64,000 nt of DNA, from positions 3,080,001 to 3,144,000 of the forward strand of contig BSBM01000825.1 of NCBI GenBank assembly GCA_027924585.1, written 5' to 3'. Both the position numbers and the translations under genes were made by a program. Source of the DNA: Larix kaempferi (lineage: Eukaryota > Streptophyta > Pinopsida > Pinales > Pinaceae). The notes below the pieces were generated by a model. It saw nothing but the letters and a program-made list of their open reading frames with translations. It did not search any database and had not been told where the DNA came from. Of the stretch, positions 1-11,559 are shown piece by piece (within the stretch, counting starts at the first letter, position 1; every line of letters starts with the position of its first letter).

Positions 1-1249
1 TCCATATCGGAGGTTACCTGTAGGGTGAATAGAGAAATATTCCCTGCCAATTTTGAGAGAAGGATAGCAACAGAAAATGGGCGTTTTTATATGAAAAGTC
101 ATCATCTTCAAATGACGCTTCTGAGCGATGGGAGACTTATTTTTCAAAACGCTCAGAGGTTTTTGTTCCTGACATGTCAGAGCACAATAAACTCTCTCTG
201 TTTTCCTACAGGTGTTGTAGGTTGAGAGAATCGAATCCATCTCTGAGCCCTAATCTTCAGAGCTCATAATTTGTCTGTTTGACACATGTTTTTGAAATGA
301 AGATCCCGAGAAAATAAAAATGAATTTCAATGATCTAAGGGAGTTTTTTGCTCACAATGGATCAATGCACAATAACCTCTCTTTTTTATACACAGGTATC
401 ATAGACTTGGAGAGCTGAACCCATCTCTGAGCCCCATTTTTCAGCAGTTTGGCCGAATTAATGGCGTTTTTCTGTGCAGAGTCATCATTTTCAAATGATG
501 CTTCTGAGCGACTGGAGAGTCATTCTGCAAAACGCTCAGAGGTTTTTCTTTGTAACACGTCAGAGAACAAAAAACTCTCTCATTTTTCCTACAGGTGTCA
601 CATATTAGGAGAATCGAATCCATCTCTGAGCCCCATTTTTCAGCACTTTGGCTAATTAAAAAATGATTTTTTTTGGTTTATTGAAAAACGGTTTTTGATT
701 TTCCCCCTTTCCAAGGGTTTGAACATTTTGTAAAAGGATATAAATCCCATGACTGAGGTAGAACAATGGTTCGATTTTGGAGAGACTGATCCATATTTGT
801 ACTTTCAGACTTCAGTGATTTCTCAGATAATACCAGCTTCTTTTACTATTCGCCTTTCAAATTTCTTTTTCTTATGTTTCTGTATTTACAGTGGATGATT
901 TATTGCCTGTAGGTTCACTTGTCTATGTTAAATAGCTGTTATCCTGTTTTGGCATTTGAGAACTGAACATGCATGTAATTTATTTTGTTGTGATTATCCA
1001 TTTATATACAAATTTCTGTGTATGAGTTTGCTGATACGACAAGGATTCACTCCCATTAACCTCTTAGCAACCCTCTGAACAGCGGTAGTCAAAGCCTTGT
1101 CTCCCTAAGCGTCCCTATGTGTGTGTTGAGTGTGTGAGTTTTGATTTCAGTCATCCAATTTGATCCAAACAAACCCCATCTTCTAAGATAAGTTCAAGTT
1201 ACCAGGCATCTCTGAAAACAACCTAAGAGAGCTTCCTGGAGTGATAACA
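1..1249 (+). repeat. E1 5' LTR (left part missing)
   Basis: This stretch repeats at 4432-5648 plus 12964-13013 with scattered differences. By comparison with the right copy, about 520 bases of the LTR lie before the window. It ends GATAACA at 1249, three bases before the primer binding site. Small ORFs here are incidental. Confidence 0.9.
60..648 (+). repeat. Three about 190-bp tandem units inside the E1 LTR
   Basis: The phrase CATCTCTGAGCCC recurs at 238, 422 and 621, each time near the end of a similar block containing CTCAGAGGTTTTT-like text, an ACATGTCAGAG-like stretch and a CTACAGGTGT-like stretch. Spacing is 184 and 199 bases. The same three-unit structure is seen in the 3' LTR (4668, 4851, 5052), so the triplication predates the insertion of this copy. 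The function is unknown; repeats upstream of a promoter can act as enhancers, but that is only a possibility here. Confidence 0.8.
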
Positions 1250-1252
1250 AAT

Positions 1253-1270
1253 TGGCGCCGTTGTCGGGGA
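1253..1270 (+). promoter_or_regulatory. E1 primer binding site (Asp tRNA type)
   Basis: TGGCGCCGTTGTCGGGGA lies 3 bases after the LTR end. It matches the complement of the 3' end of plant Asp tRNA with one mismatch, a primer used by several plant Ty3/gypsy lineages. Confidence 0.88.
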
Positions 1271-1410
1271 CAGGAGTTTGAAGCAAGCTTCCCTGGGAGA
1301 CGACATAGTTTCATCTTTTGGTGATAGACAAAGGTTGGGCATTATATTGGTTGTAAGCATCTATCTGGCGACTCCACGTTTAAAGACTCCACTGGGGAGG
1401 ATCCTGTCGA

Positions 1411-3141
1411 TTGAAGATGAAGGGACTGAAGTGCAAAACCAGGTATCAGTTCATGAGCTTTCATGAACTTTTATTGATATTTATTAGTTCATTTTTGCTT
1501 TTCCCTTCATGCATTAAGAGGATCATCTTGTGCTTTGTATTTTTGAATGATCATCAACCTTCTTTTATATATCCATCCTTAGAAGAAGAAAATATCCATC
1601 TTGCTTGTGTTGTTGATATTGATCCTATATCTTCACTTCAGCATATTGAGAAGGATGAGCTTTGCATTCAAACCTTCCATGAATCTGATCACCCAGGTAA
1701 CTTTGAAGAAGTTGAAAGTGATTCGAAGCCTTCTCAGATCTCATTATCTTCAGTTATTATTGAACCTTTCCATCAACTTGTTATTCCTCATAATCAGCCC
1801 ACTGCTTTTCAAGCTAAAATCAGAATGAAGATGTTCAAACCTTTAAGGCTGCCCTGTCTCCTTCACCCTTATCCTCTTGACTGTTATGAATACCTTCCCC
1901 GGTTTTCTGGAGAGAACCAAGTTTTAGCTGAGGAACACCTAGAATCCTTTGAAGGTTTTGTTGATCGTTTTCAGATTGTTCATGAAGATGTGATCATGAG
2001 ATTCTTCTCCAAGTCTTTGATTAGAGATGTTGCTGCATGGTTTAAAGTTATGAGAGCTGACTCTATTGACTCTTGGATCGAGTTGTCAAATACCTTATTG
2101 AAGCATTGGGGAGAGAAAAAATCTCTTGATTTGTATCTCGCTGACTTTTATGCTTTGAAGAGAGAGAAGGACGAAGCTCTATCTGTTTTCAATTGAAGGT
2201 TTTATAGTAGCTATCATGACCTGCCTTTAGAGATCCGACCTACAAAGAAAGCTGCCATGATATACTATGTTATGGGTCTTCATTTAGAACGTGCCCTTCT
2301 TCTGTTAGAAAGGAAGTCTTCATCCTTAAGTCATTTGTTTGAAGATGGTCAAGAGGTAGAGGAGAACATCGGTGCATCCAGGTGGATCAGAATGTAGGTT
2401 GAATCTGAAAATCTGCAGGCATATAAGCAAGCCGAAGGTCAGTATACTTCCGATTTTGAGCAGGAGAGTAATGAGGTTGAAGCAGATTTGGAACAACAAC
2501 AAAAAGAATGTCACTACATTTCAGGTTCAGAGCAAGAAAGCAGTGAATATGAAGTAGATTTGGAACAACAACAAACACCTGAGCTCATTTCAGATTCAGA
2601 ATCAGATTCCTCAGTATTCACAGAGTACCTTAAAGACAGGTATGGGTGTAAAGTTTATGATCATTTTGTAAATCAGGAAGGGCCTATGATGACTGATGAT
2701 ATCTTAGGAAATTATATGTTCTTAGCTGATCCTAATCCATATGATGTAAACCCTGTGTTGTTATCCTCTTGTGATCATTATGCTGAAAAGAAATTTATAA
2801 TTTTTGATGATCACAAGTTGATCTTAAGAGAACAAGAAGGTCATCAATCTTCTGGCAAAGAAGCAGTTAGTGATGTGCAGCTGTTTCCCGAGAATCAACC
2901 TGTTTATAATCTTCTTTTCAAAGATCCGGTGGCAGTATTCATGGAATCATACATTTCAGGGAACTTGAAAATTTCAGATTTCTTCGGCTCTCCCATTTTT
3001 TCGGCTGAGTATAGTTTCCTGAATGAGTTTTATTTACTATTGTTACATTTCAAACATCAGTTGTTAAGTAGTGACAGAGACAAGGTTTCTTCGGTTTTGA
3101 AGTTACTTGGATGGTTGTTATGGAAGTCAGCATTTACTTAA
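1411..3141 (+). pseudogene. gag: E1 Gag-like protein, two in-frame stops
   Basis: One reading frame of about 576 codons runs from ATG 1411 to a stop at 3141, broken by TGA at 2194-2196 and TAG at 2395-2397, with no frameshift. Codons 1-35 include a hydrophobic stretch (FHELLLIFISSFLLFPSCI), unusual for a Gag. Around codons 165-290 there is a retrotransposon-Gag-type domain: a YLPRFSGEN segment, then AEEHLESFEGF, a RDVAAWF segment, SIDSWIELSNTLLKHWG, and after the first stop RFYSSYHDLPLEIRP. This is the capsid-like order of Ty3/gypsy Gag. The C-terminal third is acidic, with two copies of a (V/E)DLEQQQ segment and no zinc knuckle that I can see. TGA could come from CGA and TAG from CAG by C-to-T change. 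No polymerase follows. The family is clear for the Gag core; the N- and C-terminal parts are unrecognised. Confidence 0.75.
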
Positions 3142-3913
3142 CCAAATTGCAGAGTTTGTTAGAGTAGTATAGGGTAGGAAATAAGCTCACTGCCTGAGCA
3201 TTTCTTTCTTCCAGTTTGCAGCAGAAATAGCAGTTAGTTTGTGTGAATAAAGACAGCTCTTGAAAGGTGTTCAGAGGATGGTTGTATTACTGACTCCATG
3301 CCCAATGGATATAAGACACTATTGGTAGGGGTAATTTGGCTTCAAATGATGAGCAGGGTTACAGGATTTGGATCAGGTTTTGAAAGCAGCATTTGAGACT
3401 TCATAGCCCAATGGATGCAAGGCATGGCTAGCAGGTTTACAGCAAGGATAATTTTAGGGGTGAAATTTAGCCCATGGGCTATTTTTCCATGTTTTGTTCC
3501 CAAAAAAGATTCACCAATTTGCATTTTTTGAAGCCCAATTTCGCCCAATTTTGATGGGGTAAACTTTTTCCACTCTAAAAATTGCCAAATTATTATCTAA
3601 ACTATATAAAATTCTTAGAAATTGAAATAATTTTAGAAAAATATCGCCAAATATTGTATAGTTGACATTTTAAGAATTGGTATGATTCGCCAAGGTTTAT
3701 ACACTTTTAAATAAGTATAGGTCCTTAAAATTATCCCTAGTTTACAGTTGAACATTTGTGGACAATTTGCAAAGATTTGGTGAAAGTTTAAATGACTCCA
3801 TTGCCCAATGGAACACTAGACTAGGTTCTGTATTTTGTTTATCTAGGAAAGGCATCAGATCTATGGTTCTTGAAACCTCACAGGGAGGTTTTCATCCCCG
3901 AGAAGGAGCCAGA
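3142..3913 (+). other. E1 3' untranslated interior with polypurine tract
   Basis: There is no coding frame here. The stretch is AT-rich between the Gag stop and the 3' LTR. The last 14 bases (3900-3913, GAGAAGGAGCCAGA) are purine-rich and abut the LTR start TGTTATC, as a polypurine tract should for priming plus-strand synthesis. Confidence 0.7.
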
Positions 3914-5648
3914 TGTTATCTCCCCAAATAAATTTGTCAAGTTGATCATTTTTAGATGATAGGATGTCATTTGAAAATTCATTTCTAAATTCCTTAAGGC
4001 TCATTATTGATAGCTTTATGCATGTAATGATGTTTGAAAATCATTAGATTCGGTTTTCACTTCAAAATTTTCAGAAGACAGGTTTTGGTAGCTAAGCTCT
4101 TATGTAAAACGGTTCCTAAGCTACCGAAAGCTCTTCTTTCGGCAGCTTAAACGAAATTGTCAGAGCTCTCCTAGCTACAAAAAGTAGAGCCAAGTTTCCA
4201 ACACCTGGGGCGATTTGGTGGCTTAGGAAAAATGCCAAGGTTGATTCATTATTCACCGAATGAAGGTTTTTTTGCAGCTTATCACCTTCGAGCCCAATTT
4301 TGATAGCTACCGAAAGCACCAAAACGCAGAAATCGACCGTTGAGCATCAAAGCTAGTTCCCGATGACTCGAGCATCTTGAAGGCATTTTCCAGAGACTGG
4401 TGAGCGTTACAGGTCATGATCACTTTCATTTCCAGATCAGAGGGTACCTGTAGGGTGAACAGAGAAATATTCCCTGCCAATTTTGAGAGAAGGATAGCTA
4501 TAGAAAATGGGCGTTTTTCTGTGAAAAGTCATCATCTTCAAATGACGATTCTGAGCGACGGGAGACTTATTTTGCAAAACACTCAGAGGTTTTTGTTCCT
4601 GACATGTCATATCACAATAAAATCTCTCCGTTTTCCTACAGGTGTTGCGGGTTGAGAGAATCGAATCCATCTCTGAGCCCCAATTTTCAGAGCTCAATAT
4701 TTGCTTGTTTGACACAGGTTTTTGAAATGAAGATCCCGGGAAAATAAAAATGAATTTCAATGATCTGAGGGAGGTTTTTTCTCACAATAGATTAGTGCAC
4801 AATAAAATCTCTTGGTTTATACACGGGTATCACAGACTTGGAGAGATGAACCCATCTCTAAGCCCCATTTTTCAGTAGTTTGGCCGAATTAATGGCATTT
4901 TTTCTGTGCAAAGTCATCATTTGAAAATGATGATTCTGAGCGATTGGAGAGTCATTCTGCAAAACGCTTGGAGTTTTTTCTTCCTGACATGTCAGAGAAT
5001 AAAACACTCTCTCATTTTTCCTACAGGTGTCACATATTGGGAGAATCGAATCCATCTCTGAGCCCCATTTTTCAGCAGTTTGGCTAATTAAAAAATGATT
5101 TTTTCTGGTTTGTTGAAAAATGGTTTTTGATTTTCCATCTGGGGGATTCGACCCACTTTCCAAGGGTTTGAACATTTTGTAAAAGGCTATAAAGCCCATG
5201 ACTGAGGTAGAACAATGGTTCGATTTTGGAGAGACTGATCCATATTTGTACTTTCAGATTTCAGTGATTTCTCAGATAATACCAGCTTCTTTTACTATTC
5301 GTCTTTCATATTTCTTTTTCTTATGTTTCTATATTTACAGTGGATGATTTATTGCCTGTAGGTTCACTTGTCTATGTTAAATAGCTGTTATCCTGTTTTG
5401 GCATTTGAGAACTGAACATGCATGTAATTTATTTTGTTGTGATTAACCATTTATATACAAATTTCTGTGTATGAGTCTGCTCATACGACAAGGATGCACT
5501 CCCATTAACCTTTTAGCAACCCTCTGAACAACAGTAGTCAAAACCTTGTCTCCCTGAGTGTCCCTATGTGTGTGCTGAGTGTGTGAGTTTTGATTTTAGT
5601 CATCCAATTTGATCCAAACAAACCCCATCTTCTAAGATAAGTTCAAGT

Positions 5649-6253
5649 TGTTGATGTATATGTAACTTCGGAATGTATTTCATATATGTATTTCATATAT
5701 ATTTATTGTACCCTTATTAGAGATGTGTTATTCCTCTATAAGGAAGTGTCGTCATGTGGATTGACAAGTGTCTCAAGTGTGTGTACTTGCCGATGGGTTA
5801 TTAGACCACCATGTGTGGGGTCAGCCCTGAAATATATATATTATAATGTGGATGTACCTAGCTAGACAAGTCGGCCCCATAAGGTCACTGGGAAAACATG
5901 TTAGTATAAATAGAGATCAGGTGATCTCTATTTAGATTATTCGGAAAGTTATATCTCTCCACTCAGAAAGTGGCACACTAGTGAGGAGGAGGATCATCTG
6001 CTACTAGGAGACTATCTCAGTGTATTTTGGTTGTACTTTGGTTGAGCCATTGCTCTCTCTATCTCTGAGGAAGTTGTGGGGTTTTTCACCTTAGGGTTTT
6101 CCCCACGGAAACTCTGTGTCTCTTGTCTCTCATGCTTTTGATTCTTGTGATGCTTGTCATGCTTATTGTGATTGTCATGCATTGATATACTGTATATGTT
6201 ATTCTCTCAGTGAAGATCCTAGAGTATTGCGAATTAATGCTCAAAATTTAACA
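5649..6253 (+). repeat. C1 5' LTR
   Basis: It starts TGTTGATG and ends TTTAACA, and is repeated at 12359-12958. It shares the block GGGTTATTAGACCACC with the LTRs of C2 and C3. It carries the promoter (TATAAATAG at 5905). Confidence 0.95.
5905..5933 (+). promoter_or_regulatory. C1 TATA box overlapping a perfect hairpin
   Basis: TATAAATAG (5905-5913) overlaps a palindrome with 12-base arms AAATAGAGATCA (5908-5919) and TGATCTCTATTT (5922-5933) and a GG loop. The 3' LTR has the same sequence. In plant copia LTRs transcription normally starts some 25-35 bases past the TATA box, so the right arm would lie near the mRNA start (inference). Confidence 0.75.
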
Positions 6254-6265
6254 TGGTATCAGAGC
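6254..6265 (+). promoter_or_regulatory. C1 primer binding site (initiator Met tRNA)
   Basis: TGGTATCAGAGC directly follows the LTR end, the classic plant copia primer site for initiator Met tRNA. Confidence 0.95.
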
Positions 6266-6827
6266 TAACCTGAGAAGAAGACATTTTGCAGTGACAAAAA
6301 CTTGAGTTTCTTGTTTATTGGGTTTCTCTCCACAGATTTTGGAAAAGTAGTATAGTAGATTGACTCTACTCATCAAGGAGAATCTATGTGTCCAATCAGA
6401 ATTCAATTCCGAGCATTTTCAGATTTGGCCCTAAAAATTAGGGTTTCCACAAAAATAGAAATTTCTGAAATCTGAGGACATAGCTGGAAGCTCCTTGCAA
6501 ACATCGAAGTTTAGAGCTTTGGATTGAGATTTTTGGCTGGGTAGATCTCTGGGAAACTCAAACCCTAATTCAGGGCTCTCCCCAGTGAACTCGGGAGGAC
6601 AAAAAGGCAACTTTGAAGGGTAAAACTTTGCTGATCTCAAATTCTGAATGCACCAGGATGATCAGCTCATCAAAGCGCATCTTTCAATCCTTTCAGAAAA
6701 TTGAAATTCACATTTTGAATTTTTAGGGTTTTTTCGACAAACCCTAATCCAGGACCAGATCCAGTTTTCAACATTTCAAGTGGTAAGACCTAAATCTTTT
6801 CTATTTCCATTTGAAGTACTCTTTAAG
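6266..6827 (+). other. C1 leader
   Basis: This is untranslated sequence between the primer site and the gag ATG. The minus-strand relative C2 has a matching leader at 36861-37422. No gene is seen here; short ORFs are incidental. Confidence 0.7.
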
Positions 6828-9800
6828 ATGTCTCACCACACCAAGCTTGAGGATAAGCTTGAAGGGGCTGATAACTTCTGAGCCTGGAAATATAGGATTG
6901 GGTTAATCCTTGAAGAGAATGAGTTGGACTCATATATAAAAGAAGACATCCCTATCCCAGAGGATGAAGAGGCCAAGGTATTGCATAAGAAGAACTTGGT
7001 CAAGGCAAAGAGAATCATTTTTGATTCTATTAAAGATCATCTCATACCCCATGTGTCTTCTCTAAAGACACCCAAGGAGATGTTTGACTCTTTGACCAAG
7101 CTATTTGAAGGGAAGAACATAAATCGAAAGATGACTCTGCGGAATCAATTGAAAGGGGTCAAGATGTTGAATGGAGAAACCATTCAATCTTACTTCTCCA
7201 AGGTCTCTCAGATCAAGGAGCAACTTGAAGCTGTGGATGAAGTAGTGGACAATGGTGAAGTTGTTATGACCACTCTAAATGGCCTACCTAGGTCATGGGA
7301 CTCCTTTATTCAAGGAATCTGTGCAAGAAAGAAATTGATCTCTTTCAGTAAACTATGGGAGGAATGATCTCAAGAAGAAGCTATACTTGTATCTCGTGAG
7401 GAAAAGATGGGAGGTGAAGATCAAGCTCTCGCAACACACACCAAAAGAAGCAAGCCCAAGAAGGAGCACTCTCGCTACAAAAGATCCTATCAAAAGAATA
7501 AGAAGGATCTAAGATGCTTCACATGCAATGAGAAGGGTCACTTTGCTTCAGATTTTCCCAAGAACAAAAGGGATAATAACAACAACTTCAGCAAGAAGAA
7601 GAAGGGCAGCAAAAGAAAGTTCCATGCTCATGCTGCCGAAGATGATGAACCTCCAAAGAAGAAGGCTAGGGCAGAAAGTGATGATGACTCATCGAGTGAA
7701 GAAGATTATGTTCTAATCTCTGCTCTCACAGGTACTATCTCCCATGGTTGTAATGATTGGTTGATTGATAGTGGGGCTTCCAAACACATGACTGGGTTTA
7801 AGGAATCTTTTGTGAATCTATCTGAACATGAATCACCCCATAAGGTGAAACTTGGGGATGATTATCAATACCCAATCAAAGGAAGTGGTGAAGCCTACTA
7901 CAACCTAGATTCTGGAAAATATTTGAAGATGAAAGAAGTCCTTTATGTACCTGGGCTCAAGAAGAAATTACTCTCCATCTCTGCATTGGATGGAAAAGGT
8001 ATGATGGTTGCATTTGTGGATGGCCAAGTCCTAATGTGGCCAAAGGGAAAGACCATAGATGATGCAGTAGTGATTGGAGAGCAAGAGGGAGGATTGTATA
8101 AATTGAAGGGACAACCTGAACATGCCATGGTGCATGAATCCATGGAGCCAAGTGAACTTTGGCATAGAAGACTTGCTCATATGCACTATAGGGCACTTCC
8201 AATTGCAAGCAAGGCTATAGAAGGTCTTCCTAAAATCAAGACCAAACATGAAGATGTTTGCAAAGGATGTGCAAAAGGTAAGAACATTAAGAAGGCTTTC
8301 CCAAGAAGTGAAAGCAAGGCCAAAGATATCCTGGAAATCATCCACTCAGATGTATGTGGTCCTATGTCATCCAGTTCTCTTAGTGGGTATGTTTACTATG
8401 TCTCATTTATTGATGACTTCTCCAGGAAGACTTGGGTATACTTCTTGAAGAAAAAAGATGAGGTGTTTGATAAGTTCAAGGAATTCAAAACCTTGATGGA
8501 GAATCAAACTGACAAGAAGATCAAAACATTCAGATCCGACAATGGTGGAGAATTCACCTCAGGTGACTTCAAAAATCTTTGTAGTGATTCAGGGATTAAG
8601 AGGGTGTTGACTGCTCCTTATAATCCTCAACAAAATGGAGTTGCAGAAAGGAAGAACAGAACTATCATGGAAGCAGCAAGGGCAATGCTGCATGACCAGG
8701 ATCTACCTATGCATCTATGGGTAGAAGCAGCTAGAACAATTGTATATGTGCAGAACAGAACACCGCACAAGATATTGGACAACAAGACACCAGAAGAGGT
8801 CTTTTCTGGTAAGAAACCTGAAGTCAGCCATCTCAGAATATTTGGTTGTCCAATATACACTCATGTCCCAAAGGAAAAGAGGACTAAACTAGATCCTTCA
8901 AGAAAGAAGGGTATCTTTGTGGGTTACAGTGAAAGCTCGAAGGCTTACAGAATATACTTTCCAGGGTTCAAGAAGATTGATGTCAGTAGGGATGTAACAT
9001 TTGATGAAAACTTAGCATTCATCAAATCAAGGAAGGCACCTATCGAAGCTTATGTAGAACCCAAGGAAACTAGATTTCAAGACACTACCATGACTGAAGC
9101 AGTTCCAGAAGTTGTTCGTGAGTTTGAAGATCCACAGGAACCTGTAGATCCACCCCGTGAGGATAATTCTCACAAGAGGAAACCTACATGGGCTAGAGAG
9201 CTCATTCAAGATGCAGAAAGATTTGGCATTCCAGAAAAAGAAAACAGAGCAAAGAAGAGAACCATATCACATACCAGCTATGTTGCTTTACTCTGTGACA
9301 TTATGAACAAAGATCCTTCCAGTTATGAAGAAGCAGTGGAAAAGAAAGAATGGAAGGATGCCATGGTTGAGGAATACCAATCAATAATGAAGAATGATGT
9401 TTGGGATGTTGTCCCAAGACCTAAAGAGAAGTCTGTTGTGACTTCCAAATGGATTTACAAAATCAAGCATGCTGCAGATGGCAGTGTAGAGAAATACAAG
9501 GCAAGATCCGTAGCTTGTGGCTTCTCTCATAAAGAGGGAATATATTATGAAGAAACTTTTGCACTTGTAGCCAGGTATACTTCCATCAGAACAGTACTTT
9601 CCCTGGCCGCAGCAATGAAATGGAAAATACACTAGATGGATGTCAAGACTGCTTTCTTGAATGGTGTAGTTGAAGAGGAAGTATATGTGGAGTAGCCACT
9701 CGGTTTTGAAATACATGATAGGGAGTCATATGTGTGCAGATTGAAGAAAGCCTTGTATGGCTTGAAACAAGCTCCCAGAACTTGGTATGGTAGGATGGAC

Positions 9801-10857
9801 AGTTTCCTATCTAGTTTGGGCTTTACCAAGAATAAAGCGTATTCCAACCTTTATTACAAGGTTGAGGAAGGGAATCCTGTGATTCTACTCCTATATGTGG
9901 ATGACTTGTTTGTAACAGGAGATGACAGATTGATTGCAGATACAAAGAGGAAGCTTGCTGCTGAGTTCGATATAAAAGATTTGGGAATGATGCATTATTT
10001 CCTAGGTATGGAGGTGTGGTAGAGTGCAGGTGGGATCTTCCTTGGTCAAGGGAAGTACACAGTAGATATCCTGAAGAGATTCGGGATGATGGATTGCAAG
10101 GCCATGGCCACACCTATGGCATCGAATCTAAAGCTTCTATGTGATGCTTCATCTGAGCCGGTTGATGTCTCTATGTATCGTCAGATGATTGGGTCCTTGA
10201 TGTACCTGACAAACATGAGACCAGATATTTGCTTTGCAGTGAACACATTGAGTCAGTTCCTGACAGATCCAAGGAGTGTTCACCTGGTTGCTGTAAAGCA
10301 TGTTCTGAGGTACCTAAAGGGTACAGTGGATTATGGGCTTAAGTATGAAGCGAATCAAAAGTTTAACCTGCAGGTTTATGTTGATTCAGATTGGGGGTGG
10401 CAGTGCTGCAGATAGGAAGAGCACATCTGGGTGCTGCTTCAGTATGGGATCAGGTGTGATCTCTTGGTTTAGCAGGAAACAGTCCTGCATAGCACTGAGT
10501 ACAGTTGAGGTACAGTATGTTGCAGCCTGTTCAGCTAGTTGTGAGGTAGTATGGCTAAGGAAGCTAATGTCTGAGTTATTTGATCTCACGTTGGATGCTA
10601 CTGGTATCTTCTGTGATAACCAGAGTTGTGTGAAGCTGTCTGAGAACCCAGTGTTTCATGACAGGTCGAAACACATAGAGATCAAATATCACTATATCAG
10701 GGATATGGTGCAGAGAGGAGCTGTGAAGCTCCTGTATGTTCCGATGGACAAGCAGATTGCAGATGTGCTGACGAAGCCACTAGCCAGGGTGAAGTTTGAG
10801 TACTTCAGAGAGAGGCTTGGTGTTCTTCAGATTGATGACACTTCGAGGAAGAAGTGA
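6828..10857 (+). pseudogene. gag-pol: C1 copia Gag-Pol polyprotein, five stops and one frameshift
   Basis: About 1340 codons. Gag: a copia-type capsid segment (about 6830-7370), then a zinc knuckle CFTCNEKGHFASDF whose last Cys is now Phe. Protease: DSGASKH near 7768. Integrase: HHCC segment (HRRLAH...CKGCAKGK), SFIDDFS and RSDNGGEF catalytic stretches, and NGVAERKNRT. Reverse transcriptase: SKWIYKIKHA, then YVDD near 9895. RNase H runs to NQSCVKLSENPVFHDRSKHIE and LTKPLARVKFEYFRE. Stops: TGA 6879, TGA about 7366, TAG 9633, TAG 9693 and TAG 10020; the frame shifts by one near 10395. The three TAGs correspond to CAG (Gln) in C2. This copy cannot make a full product. The start was chosen because it aligns with the C2 gag start at 36860. 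Confidence 0.93.
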
Positions 10858-10969
10858 TGGACACATTTGCTGAAGCCATTCCAAGCATGTTGGAAGGAGG
10901 ATCCTTCACATGGTTGTGGATGTAAGCGCTGGATGATGAGCATCAGGATGATGTTCTGGTTTCTGCTCT

Positions 10970-11400
10970 GTATGATCAGTTGGATCATTTTCATGTATGT
11001 ATGTATGCATCATGTTGGATGCTGGATATGATCAGTTGGATCATTTTTATGTATGTATGTATGCATCATGTTGGATGTTGGATATGATCAGTTGGATCAT
11101 TTATATATGTATGTACGCATCATGTTGGATGCTGGATATGATCAGTTGGATCATTTATATGTATGTACGCATCATGTTGGATGCTAGATATGATCGGTTG
11201 GATCATGTGTATGTATTTTTGTATATGCATCATGTTGGATGCTTGGACCATGTATCTGTATATGTATCAGGTGGATCATGTATGGTGATATGTATCATGT
11301 ATTTTTATTTGTATCAGGTGGATACAATGTATGATCAGGTGGATCATGTATAATGATATGTATCAGGTAGATACTTGGTATGCATCAGGTAGATGCATTG
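10970..11400 (+). repeat. C1 minisatellite, 52-56-bp units
   Basis: GATCAGTTGGATCAT-like text starts at 10974, 11030, 11086, 11140 and 11192 (the last with CGG), with units of 56, 56, 54 and 52 bases, followed by degenerate GGTGGATCATGTAT-type pieces to about 11400. Each unit has two small inverted repeats (ATGATC/GATCAT and GCATC/GATGC). It sits between the pol stop and the 3' LTR. C2 has the matching array at 32330-32720. The frame that stays open here is a by-product of the repeat. Confidence 0.9.
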
Positions 11401-11559
11401 TATGATAAGGATGATCATGGATGATGAGCTTCAGGATGTTGCTCCAGATGACATGCAGAGGATGTTGCAATGATGATGATCATGTGTACATCAAGATGAT
11501 GTACGGTGAGTATCAGGTTGATACTCTATGGCCGTGGATCAGGTTGTGCAGATGAGCAT
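11401..11559 (+). other. C1 spacer between tandem arrays
   Basis: This stretch is rich in GATGATGATCA-like words and appears to be a degenerate continuation of the repeats. No gene is seen. Confidence 0.5.

Noticed and set aside
25-655. Short frames in the E1 LTR (66-68 codons) as genes
   Set aside because: They fall in the repeated LTR units, recur mutated in the other LTR and have no family features.
6254-6265. tRNA gene at the TGGTATCAGAGC sites
   Set aside because: Only 12 bases complementary to a tRNA end; they are primer binding sites.
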